From Chloroflexota bacterium (GTDB taxonomy: Bacteria; Chloroflexota; Limnocylindria; Limnocylindrales; CSP1-4), in NCBI GenBank assembly GCA_013698095.1, contig JACCVQ010000013.1, forward strand, positions 1-37,612: DNA of 37,612 bases. The letters are read 5' to 3'. Shown piece by piece: positions 8,379 to 16,712 of the stretch (the stretch's first letter is position 1; every line of letters starts with the position of its first letter). Below the pieces are notes generated by a model that made no database searches, was not told the origin of the DNA, and saw nothing but the letters and a program-made list of their open reading frames with translations. A program made the position numbers and the translations under genes.

Positions 8379-9437
8379 ATGACGAACGGGCAGCCCACCA
8401 GGGTCGGGTTCATCGGCACGGGCATCATGGGGCGGACCCACCTCGACGGCATGGTCGGTCGTGACGACACATCCGTCGTGGCGGTCTGCGAGCCGTCGCC
8501 GGCGGCCTACGCCCAGGCGATCGAGCTGTTCGATCGGCGTGGCCTTCCGGCGCCGCCCAACGAGCCGGACTGGCGGCGCTTCATCGAGACCTTCGCCCCG
8601 CAGCTCGACGCGCTGTTCATCCTGACTCCGCATGCCTTCCACTTCGCCCAGGCGACCGCGGGGCTCGAGGCCGGGCTCGACGTCCTCCTCGAGAAGCCGA
8701 TGGTCCTCACGGCCGACGAGGCCGAAGCCTTGATCGCCACCCGCGACCGGACCGGGCAACTCCTCGTCGTGGCCTTTCAGGGCAGCCTCTCGCCCCAGGT
8801 CCGCGAAGCGTCGCGCCTCCTCCGCTCCGGCGAGCTGGGGTCACTCCTCAACATCAGCGCGACGGCCTGGCAGGACTGGTCGACCCTCACGACCGGCACG
8901 TGGCGGCAGGAGCCGGCGTTGTCCGGCGGTGGCTTCATGTTCGACACCGGCGCTCACATGCTCAACACGGTGGCCGACCTCGCCGGCGAGGACTTCGCGG
9001 AGGTCGCCGCCTGGCTCGAGGACGACGGCCGGCCCGTCGACGTCCGAGCGACGGTCATGGGCCGGCTCGCGTCCGGTGCCCTCGTGACGATGAACGCGTG
9101 CGGCAGCGCGATCCCCTCGTGCCACTCCGAGATCCTCGTCTTCACGACCGGGGCCATCCTCAAGACCGGGATCTGGGGCGAGTCCCTCGAGATCCAGCGG
9201 GCGGGAACAGCCGGACTGCGCAAGGTCCGGGCGGTGGCAGGGTTGCCTGTGTGGGAGCAGTTCCTCAACGTCCGGAGCGGTCGAATCCCGAACCCGAGCC
9301 CACCGGAGGTCGGGCTCCGGATGGCCCGCCTGTGGGACGCGGTCCGCGAGTCCGCGGCCAATGCCGGCTCCGTCGTCCGGATGCCGACGGGCGGGTCGGC
9401 CGACGATCGGGTCCTTGCCGCGGCCGCCGGGCGATGA
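8379..9437 (+). CDS. Gfo/Idh/MocA family NAD(P)-dependent oxidoreductase
   Basis: A 352-aa protein with an N-terminal Rossmann fold (GFIGTGIMG, residues 10-18) and the family's EKP motif (LLEKPMVL, Glu105-Lys106-Pro107) at the end of the nucleotide-binding domain. A C-terminal alpha/beta domain follows, with [19 protein letters not shown] in the substrate region. These enzymes oxidise or reduce sugars, inositols and related polyols. The start ATG follows a GAGAGGGAG Shine-Dalgarno. The stop overlaps the start of the ThuA gene, and this pairing is common in sugar-degradation loci, which supports carbohydrate metabolism. The exact substrate is unknown. Confidence 0.9.
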   Translation: MTNGQPTRVGFIGTGIMGRTHLDGMVGRDDTSVVAVCEPSPAAYAQAIELFDRRGLPAPPNEPDWRRFIETFAPQLDALFILTPHAFHFAQATAGLEAGLDVLLEKPMVLTADEAEALIATRDRTGQLLVVAFQGSLSPQVREASRLLRSGELGSLLNISATAWQDWSTLTTGTWRQEPALSGGGFMFDTGAHMLNTVADLAGEDFAEVAAWLEDDGRPVDVRATVMGRLASGALVTMNACGSAIPSCHSEILVFTTGAILKTGIWGESLEIQRAGTAGLRKVRAVAGLPVWEQFLNVRSGRIPNPSPPEVGLRMARLWDAVRESAANAGSVVRMPTGGSADDRVLAAAAGR

Positions 9438-10084
9438 CCCGGGTCACGGTCTGGAGCGAGCATCGCCAGGAACGGTCGGACCCTGCTGTCGCCGCCGTCT
9501 ATCCCGACGGGATTCACGCGGCGATCGCGGCGGGCCTCGCTGACGCGGGCTTCGACGTCCGGACCGCGACCCTCGACGAGCCCGAGCACGGCCTCAGCGA
9601 CGGGGTCCTCGCCGCCACCGACGTCCTGACCTGGTGGGGCCACGTGGCCCACGCCGAAGTCGACGACGCGATCGTCGACCGGGTCCAGCAGCGCGTCCTC
9701 GACGGAATGGGCCTGATCGTCCTCCACTCCGGGCATCACTCGAAGATCTTCCGGCGCCTGATGGGCACGAGCGCCGACCTCCACTGGCGCGAAGCCGGTG
9801 AGCGCGAGAGGATCTGGGTGATCGATCGATCGCACCCGATCGCCGACGGCCTCGGGGAATCGTTCGTCATCGACGAGGAGGAGATGTACGGCGAGCCGTT
9901 CGACGTCCCGGCGCCGGATCAGCTTGTCCTGATCAGCTGGTTCGAGGGCGGCGAGGTGTTCCGGAGCGGCTGTTGCTACAGCCGCGGACGGGGCCGGATC
10001 TTCTACTTTCGACCCGGCCACGAGACCCACCCAACGTACGTCCAGCCGGCTGTTCGACGCGTGATCTCAAACGCCGTGCACTAG
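9434..10084 (+). CDS. ThuA-like (trehalose utilization) protein, probably amber-truncated
   Basis: A 216-aa ThuA-type class I glutamine amidotransferase-like protein: [10 protein letters not shown] at the start, [11 protein letters not shown] near residue 60, [14 protein letters not shown] near 95, and [19 protein letters not shown] near the end. ThuA-like proteins act in disaccharide or polyol metabolism. The frame visible upstream of 9434 is a shadow of the preceding gene; the ATG overlaps that gene's stop. The TAG at 10082 follows NAVH, but the same frame continues for 23 sense codons to a TGA at 10154-10156. The continuation (AAGPRGAPIVIANPNP, then VEPIGRR) resembles the usual ThuA tail, so TAG probably replaces a tryptophan TGG. 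Confidence 0.85.
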   Translation: MTRVTVWSEHRQERSDPAVAAVYPDGIHAAIAAGLADAGFDVRTATLDEPEHGLSDGVLAATDVLTWWGHVAHAEVDDAIVDRVQQRVLDGMGLIVLHSGHHSKIFRRLMGTSADLHWREAGERERIWVIDRSHPIADGLGESFVIDEEEMYGEPFDVPAPDQLVLISWFEGGEVFRSGCCYSRGRGRIFYFRPGHETHPTYVQPAVRRVISNAVH

Positions 10085-10166
10085 GCGGCCGGTCCACGCG
10101 GCGCGCCGATCGTCATCGCCAACCCCAACCCGGTCGAGCCGATCGGACGGCGCTGACTCGGCCTCC

Positions 10167-10703
10167 TCAGGCGAGGACGACGACCGCGTCGCCGATGGCG
10201 ATCTCACCGGACGTCAGGATCATCGCCCGCAGTCCGGCACGGTGGGCGAGCGGTCGCAGCACCGGCTTGCCGAGCAGGTCGACCAGGTCCTGGCACGGCT
10301 CGCACAGTTGGACCGCCTCGCACTCCACGGCGCCGATCCGGAACCGGCGCCCGACGAGCGCGTTCAACCGGATGCCGCGGGTCGTGATGTTGCGGCGGGT
10401 CTCGCCCGGCGCCAGGACAATCCCGGATCCGGCGGCGAGCGCCTCGATCTCCTCGGCCTCGATCAGCGTGACGTGGCGGCCGTCCTTGTCGTCGTCCGAG
10501 TAGGTGCCGGTTCGGAGGAAGTAGCGGTCCTCTTCGAGGCCGACCCCGGCGACAGCCCGGACGCGCTCGCGGGACTCCATCGGCAGCGAGCGGGCTGACG
10601 TGATGTGGATCCCCTCGACCCGACCCTGACCAGGGTCCGCGAGCTCGGCCAGCGCGTCGGTTCCGGGGTCCTGGGCGGCGTCGGCGTGCATCGTGTCGAT
10701 CAT
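10167..10703 (-). CDS. MOSC domain protein
   Basis: A 178-aa single MOSC domain, the beta-barrel sulfur-carrier or molybdenum-cofactor-binding domain also found at the C-terminus of Moco sulfurase. Visible features are GIHITSARSLPM near the start, GRHVTLIEAEEIEAL in the middle, TRRNITTRGIRLNALVGRRF, and the cysteine-containing LCEPCQDL near residue 135, the typical place for the MOSC cysteine. The ATG at 10703 is used here; a second ATG four codons later (10691) is equally possible. It is cytoplasmic and divergent from the MFS gene by 74 bp. Its partner and substrate are not evident from the neighbours. Confidence 0.88.
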   Translation of the reverse strand: MIDTMHADAAQDPGTDALAELADPGQGRVEGIHITSARSLPMESRERVRAVAGVGLEEDRYFLRTGTYSDDDKDGRHVTLIEAEEIEALAAGSGIVLAPGETRRNITTRGIRLNALVGRRFRIGAVECEAVQLCEPCQDLVDLLGKPVLRPLAHRAGLRAMILTSGEIAIGDAVVVLA

Positions 10704-10777
10704 CGCCAGAGTGTCGCGGATCGGGCCGGTTCTCGTCTACGGCGCGATCGCACGGGACCGGGCATCCTGTCTCGCGC

Positions 10778-12274
10778 ATGACCGACAGGCCCGACCTCCC
10801 GCGGACCACGCGCGACCGCGCGCCCGGCATCGCTGCCGACGGTGTCCCTCACGGTCCCCGCGAGAGCGACAGCCTGTGGTCGCCCGACCGCCGGGCGCTC
10901 ACGATCGGCCTGGTTCTGAACGTCACCATCGTCGCGTCGGAGGCGCTCGCGGTCTCGACGATCATGCCGATCGTCGCCCGTGACCTCGGCGGCATCGATC
11001 TCTACGGCTGGGTCTTCTCGGGCTTCTTCCTCGGCAACCTGCTCGGGATCGTCATCGCCGGGATGATGATCGATCGGGGTGGGCTGGCGCGGCCGTTCAT
11101 CCTGGGGATCGGTCTGTTCGCGATCGGATTGCTGATCGGCGGCATCGCGCCATCGATGGCGGTCCTCGTCGCCGCCCGCGTCCTCCAGGGCCTCGGGGCG
11201 GGCGCGATCCCGGCCGTCGCCTACGTCTCGATCGCACGGGCGATGCCTGAGCACCTTCGACCCCGGATGTTCGCGATCCTCTCGACCGCGTGGGTCCTGC
11301 CGGGGGTGATCGGTCCGACGCTCGCCGCCTTCGTGGGGGAGACGTGGCACTGGCGGCTCGTGTTCATCGGCCTCCTGCCGATCATCGCGGTGGCGGCGTG
11401 GCTCACCCTGCCGTCGATCCGGGCCGTCGGCCCGGCCGCGCTGGCCACGCCGCAACGCGACGAGACCTCGCAGCCGAACGCCGCCCGGCGCCGCCTGCCC
11501 CTGGCGATCGTCCTCGTGGTCGGCGCCGGGCTCGTGGTCTCGGGCTTGTCCAACGTGTCGTCCATCCCGCTCGTCCTGATCGCCGCCGGCGTCCTGATCG
11601 GCGTGCCCGCATTCGCCCGGCTCACCCCGCCCGGCACGATCCGGGCGGCGACCGGTCTGCCCGCCGCGGTCCTCCTCCGCGGCTTCCTGACCTTCGCCTT
11701 CTTCTGCGCCGACGTCTACGTCCCGCTCGCGATCCAGGACTGGCGCGGCGCGCCGGCGCTCCTGTCCGGGGTCGTCTACACGGCGGCGACCCTGACCTGG
11801 ACGGCCGGGGCGTGGATCCAGGCCCACAACGTCGCCCGGATCGGCCCGGGCCGGTTCCTCGTCGCGGGGTTCGCAACCCTGGTCCTCGGGATCGTCGGGT
11901 TCGCGACGATCCTGTCGCCGGACGTCCCGCTCGTCGTCGGGGTGCTGATGTGGGGCGTCGCGGGCTTCGGGATGGGGCTCTCGTACTCGACCCTGTCGCT
12001 GGTCGTCCTGCGCGAGGCGGCGCCGGAGCAGCAGGGCGCCGCGACTGCCGGTCTGCAACTCTCCGATGTCCTCGGGACCGCGCTCGGAACCGGGGTCGGC
12101 GGCGCGCTCATCGCGTTCGGGGCGCGGGCCGGGGAACCGGCCTGGATCGGGCTCGGAGCGACCTTCGGGATCGCGATCGTCGTCGCGATCGTCGGACTCG
12201 GGCTGACCCCGCGGCTCGGCCGGCGGGCGTCGCGGGGCGAGCTGCCGGCGCTGGCGGAACCGGCCACCGGCTGA
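10778..12274 (+). CDS. MFS transporter, drug-efflux type
   Basis: A 498-aa major facilitator with about 12-14 hydrophobic helices after a hydrophilic N-terminus of about 45 residues. Motif A-like MIDRGGLARP follows TM2 and a motif C-like AWVLPGVIGPTLAAFVG sits in TM5, both typical of antiporter-type exporters. The segment STIMPIVARDLGG in TM1 recalls the DHA2/EmrB group. Probable role is proton-coupled export of small molecules across the cytoplasmic membrane; the substrate is unknown. No operon partner is evident: the next gene, apt, has its own leader and Shine-Dalgarno. Confidence 0.85.
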   Translation: MTDRPDLPRTTRDRAPGIAADGVPHGPRESDSLWSPDRRALTIGLVLNVTIVASEALAVSTIMPIVARDLGGIDLYGWVFSGFFLGNLLGIVIAGMMIDRGGLARPFILGIGLFAIGLLIGGIAPSMAVLVAARVLQGLGAGAIPAVAYVSIARAMPEHLRPRMFAILSTAWVLPGVIGPTLAAFVGETWHWRLVFIGLLPIIAVAAWLTLPSIRAVGPAALATPQRDETSQPNAARRRLPLAIVLVVGAGLVVSGLSNVSSIPLVLIAAGVLIGVPAFARLTPPGTIRAATGLPAAVLLRGFLTFAFFCADVYVPLAIQDWRGAPALLSGVVYTAATLTWTAGAWIQAHNVARIGPGRFLVAGFATLVLGIVGFATILSPDVPLVVGVLMWGVAGFGMGLSYSTLSLVVLREAAPEQQGAATAGLQLSDVLGTALGTGVGGALIAFGARAGEPAWIGLGATFGIAIVVAIVGLGLTPRLGRRASRGELPALAEPATG

Positions 12275-12320
12275 GCGCGGACGACCGGCCGCCGCGCGGG
12301 GCGACGGCCCGGTCATCGGG

Positions 12321-12326
12321 TAGACT
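12321..12326 (+). promoter_or_regulatory. -10 hexamer of a candidate apt promoter
   Basis: TAGACT, identical to the hexamer before kynU, lies 61 bp upstream of the apt ATG. No clear -35 is visible. Confidence 0.35.
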
Positions 12327-12387
12327 TGGCCACCGTTCGCACCGGAGCCCCACCCCGCGAGCAGTACAGCTGGAGGACCCTCGACCG

Positions 12388-12909
12388 ATGTCCGTTGAGG
12401 AGCTTCGCGCCAAGATCCGCGAGATCCCCGACTTCCCGAAGCCCGGGATCCTCTTCTACGACATCACGACCCTCCTGAAGGATCGTGTTGCGTACAAGGA
12501 ATCGATCGACCAGATGCTCGAGCCGTACCTCGGCGAGAAGATCGATGTCGTCGTCGGGATGGAGTCGCGCGGGTTCATCTTCAGCGCCGCGATGGCATAC
12601 CAGCTGAATGCGGGGCTCGTCCCGGTTCGCAAGCTGGGCAAGCTCCCGGCCGAGACGATCACTGTCGAGTACGCCCTTGAGTACGGCTCCAACACCCTCG
12701 AGATCCACCGCGACGCGATCGCGCCCGGCCAGAAGGTCCTGATCGTGGATGACCTGCTCGCGACCGGTGGCACGGTCAAGGGCACGATCGAACTGATCGA
12801 GCGGTTGAAGGGCGACGTGGTGGGCCTGGCGTTCCTGGTCGAGCTGAACTCGCTCAAGGGCCGCGATCGGCTCGACGGCCGGCGGGTCACCAGCGTCATC
12901 CAGTACTGA
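12388..12909 (+). CDS. apt: Adenine phosphoribosyltransferase
   Basis: A 173-aa type I phosphoribosyltransferase that converts adenine and PRPP to AMP. It shows the family N-terminus (IREIPDFPKPGILFYDITTLL, roughly residues 9-29), VVGMESRGFIF near 60, and the PRPP-binding loop VLIVDDLLATGGTV near 120. The frame is open far upstream as a shadow of the MFS gene. The ATG at 12388 is chosen because GGAGGA (12372-12377) precedes it and the length is canonical. The next gene, mtnA, starts 7 bp after the stop, so adenine released from methylthioadenosine and the remaining methylthioribose are handled by neighbouring genes. Confidence 0.95.
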   Translation: MSVEELRAKIREIPDFPKPGILFYDITTLLKDRVAYKESIDQMLEPYLGEKIDVVVGMESRGFIFSAAMAYQLNAGLVPVRKLGKLPAETITVEYALEYGSNTLEIHRDAIAPGQKVLIVDDLLATGGTVKGTIELIERLKGDVVGLAFLVELNSLKGRDRLDGRRVTSVIQY

Positions 12910-12916
12910 TCGCGTC

Positions 12917-14479
12917 TTGACGCTGCCGCCGGACCGCGAACCCGGCACCGACTCGACCGCCAGCGAGAGCGCATTGGGCGACCCGATCCGCGACCAGGAC
13001 GAGACCCCCTCCGTTGGGCAAGCCGACGCCGATGCGTCTGCGCCCGCGGACGGCGCGAACCTCGCCCGGCGGCGCTTCTTCCGGCAGTTCGCTGGCGACC
13101 TGATCCAGACCGCGGCCGGCGTCGCCGGCGTGGCCCAGGCCCTCCAGCGAGCCTCCGCCGAGGCGGCCGGCGCCATTCTCGATCCGGTCGGGACCGCTGC
13201 CCGTGTCGAGACGGCCGCCGCGACTGGCAGCGCCTCGGCGGACGCCAGCGCGGACCAGGCAAACCCGGATCCGGGCACGCCGGCCGGCTTCCGGACCCCG
13301 TTCCGTGAGGACGACGGGGTCCTTTACCTGATCGATCAGCGGCAGCTCCCCGACCGGCTCGTCGAGGTCGCGGTCCGCAATGCTCCGGAAGCGGCGTCGG
13401 CGATCCGGACCATGGTAGTCCGCGGCGCGCCGGCGATCGGACAGGTCGCCGCGATCGGGATGGCCCTCTCGGCCGGCCGATCAGCCGAGACTCACGCCTA
13501 CGCCCGTCGAGCGATCCTGCGTGGTGCCGCGGCGGCGCTCCGGGCCGCCCGCCCCACTGCGGTGAACCTCGGTTGGGCCGTCGACCGGATGATGGCCCGC
13601 TACGGGTCCTTCGGCGAGCTGACCGAGGACGGCCGCGCGGTCGCCGCCGCCCTCCGCGCCGAGGCCGACGCGATCGTGTTCGAGGCGACCACCGACCATG
13701 GCCGCCTTGCCGAGTTCGGGCTGGCCGCTCTGCCCATCAGGGAGTTCGGGCCGGTCCGGATCCTGACCCACTGCAACACCGGCCCGCTCGCGTGCGGCCA
13801 GTTCGGGACGGCGCTCGGGATCGTCCAGGCCGCCCACTTCGCGAACCGCGAGATCAGTGTCTGGGTCGATGAGACGAGGCCGTATCTCCAGGGCGCCCGG
13901 CTGACCGCCTGGGAGCTGGCCCAGGCGGGCGTCGACCACACCCTCATCCCCGATGTCGCGGCCGGCAGCCTGATGCGCGGCGGCGAGGTCGACGTGGTCC
14001 TCGTCGGTGCCGACCGGGTCGCGGCCAACGGCGACACGGCGAACAAGGTCGGAACGTACCCGCTCGCCGTCCTGGCTGCCCGCCATGGCATTCCGTTCTT
14101 CGTCTGCGCCCCGACGACCTCGATCGACCTCGCGACCACCGACGGAGACGGGATCGAGATCGAGCTCCGACCGGACGACGAAGTCCTGCTCGTCCGCGGC
14201 GTCCGGATCGCGCCGATCGGGACCGCAGTGCGCAATCCGTCGTTCGATGTCACCCCGGCCGAGCTGATCACGGGGTTCGTGACGGAGGAGGGCGTCGTCC
14301 GTGCCCCGTTCGGGGCAGGCCTGGCTGAGGCTGTCGCAGCCGCGACCGCCCGCTGGGCGCCGACGCGGCCGGCGCTCGGTCCGGACCCGACGATCCCGGA
14401 CGCCGGCGAGCTGCCCGCGGACGGTGCCACGGCCGCGGACGGTGTCACAGCCGCGAACGGCTCCGGAGCGCGGGGCTGA
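12917..14479 (+). CDS. mtnA: S-methyl-5-thioribose-1-phosphate isomerase with a long N-terminal extension
   Basis: Isomerises methylthioribose-1-phosphate to methylthioribulose-1-phosphate in methionine salvage. The core has RGAPAIG (169-175), THCNTG with Cys286, and GADR with Asp366. These correspond to catalytic Cys160 and Asp240 of Bacillus subtilis MtnA, both shifted by exactly 126 residues. The 520-aa protein therefore carries a 126-residue N-terminal extension and a tail of about 40 residues rich in A, D and G. The extension holds an acidic segment, a Tat-like LARRRFFRQFAGD (residues 49-61), an alanine-rich helix, and an A/S/D linker. The start is TTG at 12917, without a visible Shine-Dalgarno, 7 bp after apt; no other start lies close to the core. 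Confidence 0.9.
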   Translation: MTLPPDREPGTDSTASESALGDPIRDQDETPSVGQADADASAPADGANLARRRFFRQFAGDLIQTAAGVAGVAQALQRASAEAAGAILDPVGTAARVETAAATGSASADASADQANPDPGTPAGFRTPFREDDGVLYLIDQRQLPDRLVEVAVRNAPEAASAIRTMVVRGAPAIGQVAAIGMALSAGRSAETHAYARRAILRGAAAALRAARPTAVNLGWAVDRMMARYGSFGELTEDGRAVAAALRAEADAIVFEATTDHGRLAEFGLAALPIREFGPVRILTHCNTGPLACGQFGTALGIVQAAHFANREISVWVDETRPYLQGARLTAWELAQAGVDHTLIPDVAAGSLMRGGEVDVVLVGADRVAANGDTANKVGTYPLAVLAARHGIPFFVCAPTTSIDLATTDGDGIEIELRPDDEVLLVRGVRIAPIGTAVRNPSFDVTPAELITGFVTEEGVVRAPFGAGLAEAVAAATARWAPTRPALGPDPTIPDAGELPADGATAADGVTAANGSGARG

Positions 14480-15342
14480 TGGCCAGCGTCGCCGCGACCG
14501 ATCGACGAACGCGCCGTCTGGCGACCCGGGCGGTCAGCGACCGCGCCGAGCTGCGCGCGTTCCTCGACGCGGACCGGCTCCTCGCCGCGTATGCGATCTG
14601 CGATCTCGAGGACAAGGAGTTCGCCAGGACCCGCTGGGGCGGGGCCTACGACGGAGATCGCCTCGTCGCGCTCGCCCTCGAGTACACCGGCATCACCCCG
14701 CAGCCGCTGTTCGTCATGGGCCGCAGCGACGGGATCGAGTCGATCCTGCGCGACGTCGTCCGACCCCGGACTGCGTACGTCGCCGTCCTGCCCGAGGCGC
14801 TGCCCGCGGTCGAAGCGGTGTACCGCCTGGACCCGGGTCCCCAGATGGTCCGGATGTGGGTCGATCGGAGTCAGTTCCGGCCCTACCCGGCGGACGTTCG
14901 ACGTCTTCTCCCGGGCGACATCGGCGAGCTCAACCGGCTCTACCAGCTCGGCTTCGCATCGTGGTTGCCGTCGTCGTCCATCGCCGACGGCGTCTATTTC
15001 GGAATCCGCCTCCACGGCCGGCTCGTCGCCGCGGCGGGAACGCACGTGATCAGCCGCCAGGCCCGGATCGCGGTCGTCGGCAACGTCCTGACCCACATCG
15101 ACCATCGCGGCCGGGGCTACGCAACAGCCGTCACCGGAGCCGTCACCGCCGAACTCCTGCGGACGTGCGACCAGGTTGTTCTGAACGTCCGCTCCGACAA
15201 TCCACCAGCGCTCCAGGCCTACCGCCGGCTCGGCTATGTCGAGCATGTCCGGTTCGAGGAGCGCCTTGCCCATCGCCTCGGATCGCCGTGGCCGGACTTC
15301 ACGGCGCCGCTTCGCCGCTTCTTCAGCCGCAGGGAGACCTGA
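14479..15342 (+). CDS. GNAT family N-acetyltransferase
   Basis: A 287-aa protein whose C-terminal half is a GNAT fold. The acetyl-CoA pyrophosphate-binding motif A is [14 protein letters not shown] (about residues 211-224), and motif B is [18 protein letters not shown]. The N-terminal half ([19 protein letters not shown] onward) resembles the extra domain of larger GNAT proteins and may bind the substrate. The ATG overlaps the mtnA stop (TGATG), so the two genes are co-translated. Presence between mtnA and ahcY suggests an acyl-acceptor linked to that pathway, but this is only context. Confidence 0.85.
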   Translation: MASVAATDRRTRRLATRAVSDRAELRAFLDADRLLAAYAICDLEDKEFARTRWGGAYDGDRLVALALEYTGITPQPLFVMGRSDGIESILRDVVRPRTAYVAVLPEALPAVEAVYRLDPGPQMVRMWVDRSQFRPYPADVRRLLPGDIGELNRLYQLGFASWLPSSSIADGVYFGIRLHGRLVAAAGTHVISRQARIAVVGNVLTHIDHRGRGYATAVTGAVTAELLRTCDQVVLNVRSDNPPALQAYRRLGYVEHVRFEERLAHRLGSPWPDFTAPLRRFFSRRET

Positions 15343-15346
15343 CCTC

Positions 15347-16684
15347 ATGACCGACACCGTCGCCTCATCGACCGGCGCCTCGGGCGAACACTCCACCAGC
15401 CCGACGAACGACCCGTCCGCCCACCTGCCCACCCATGACGTCACGGATCTCGGGCTGGCCTCTGAAGGCACCCGCCGGATCGATTGGGCGGAGCGGGAGA
15501 TGCCCGTCCTGCGCCTGATCCGCGAGCGCTTCGAGCGCGAGCAGCCGTTGGCCGGGATCCGGATCGGGGCGTGCCTCCACGTCACGACCGAGACCGCCAA
15601 CCTGATGCGAACCCTCAAGGCCGGCGGCGCCGAGGTGTTCCTGGCCGCCAGCAACCCGCTCTCGACCAAGGACGATGTCGCCGCCGCCCTCGTCGCCGAG
15701 TACGGGATCGCGACATTCGCCCGGCGAGGCGAGGACCGCGACACGTACTACGCCCACCTGAACGCGATCGCCGATACGAAGCCGCAGATCACGATGGACG
15801 ACGGCTGCGACCTCGTCTCGCTCCTCCATTCGGAGCGACCGGACCAGGTCAAGGAGGTCCTGGCCGGGACCGAGGAGACCACGACCGGCGTCATCCGGCT
15901 CAAGGCGATGGCCGCCGACAACGCCCTCGGCTTCCCGGTCGTCGCAGTCAACGAGGCCCAGACCAAGCATCTCTTCGACAACCGCTACGGAACCGGCCAG
16001 AGCACGATCGACGGGATCCTGCGGGCGACGAACATCCTTCTCGCCGGGCGGAACGTCGTGATCGCCGGCTACGGCTGGGTCGGCAAGGGGATCGCCTCGC
16101 GGATGGACGGGATGGGCGCCCACGTGGCGGTCATCGAGGTCGATCCGGTCCGCGCCCTCGAGGCGCTGATGGACGGCTTCCGGGTGATGACCGTCGGCGA
16201 GGCCGCGCCGTGGGGCCAGCTGTTCGTGACCGCGACCGGCAACATCAACGTCTTCCGGCGCGAGCACTTCGCCGCGATGCAGGAAGGCGCCGTCATGGCC
16301 AACTCCGGCCATTTCGACGCCGAGCTCGACCTCAAGGCGCTGCGCGAGATGGCCGAGGGCCACGTCCGCGACGCGCGCGAGAACGTCCAGGAGTTCGACA
16401 TCGGCGGCAGGAAGATCAACCTGATCGCCGAGGGCCGGCTCGTGAACCTCGGCGCGGCCGAGGGCCACCCGGCCGCCGTCATGGACATGAGCTTCGCCAA
16501 CCAGGCCCTCTCGGCCGAGTACGTCGTGCAGCACCACGCCGAGCTGACGCCGCAGGTCTACGTCGTGCCCGAGGCGATCGACGCCCAGGTCGCCCGGCTC
16601 AAGCTGGCCGCCCTCGGGATCACCCTCGACCAGATGACGGCCGAGCAAAAGGAGTACGTCTCCTCGTGGCAGCACGGCACCTGA
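15347..16684 (+). CDS. ahcY: Adenosylhomocysteinase
   Basis: A 445-aa NAD-dependent enzyme that hydrolyses S-adenosylhomocysteine to adenosine and homocysteine, relieving product inhibition of methyltransferases. Family features include [20 protein letters not shown] near residue 80, [10 protein letters not shown] near 145, the Rossmann motif [13 protein letters not shown] near 240, and [11 protein letters not shown] near 315. The C-terminus is extended compared with many bacterial forms ([12 protein letters not shown]). The ATG at 15347 is preceded by AGGGAGA (15331-15337), which decides the start over the longer open frame. The first 30 residues are hydrophilic and poorly conserved. It lies 4 bp after the GNAT gene, in the same operon. 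Confidence 0.96.
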   Translation: MTDTVASSTGASGEHSTSPTNDPSAHLPTHDVTDLGLASEGTRRIDWAEREMPVLRLIRERFEREQPLAGIRIGACLHVTTETANLMRTLKAGGAEVFLAASNPLSTKDDVAAALVAEYGIATFARRGEDRDTYYAHLNAIADTKPQITMDDGCDLVSLLHSERPDQVKEVLAGTEETTTGVIRLKAMAADNALGFPVVAVNEAQTKHLFDNRYGTGQSTIDGILRATNILLAGRNVVIAGYGWVGKGIASRMDGMGAHVAVIEVDPVRALEALMDGFRVMTVGEAAPWGQLFVTATGNINVFRREHFAAMQEGAVMANSGHFDAELDLKALREMAEGHVRDARENVQEFDIGGRKINLIAEGRLVNLGAAEGHPAAVMDMSFANQALSAEYVVQHHAELTPQVYVVPEAIDAQVARLKLAALGITLDQMTAEQKEYVSSWQHGT

Positions 16685-16712
16685 GCGCGGCTGGTTTGGA
16701 CAACCCGTTCCG

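Noticed and set aside
10085..10166. Imperfect GCGCCGATCG/CGATCGG inverted repeat between ThuA and MOSC
   Set aside because: The match needs bulges and is better explained by the in-frame ThuA tail reading through this stretch.
11290..12387. Long upstream extension of the apt frame through the MFS gene
   Set aside because: It is an arginine/proline-rich shadow of the transporter; apt has its own Shine-Dalgarno and canonical length from 12388.
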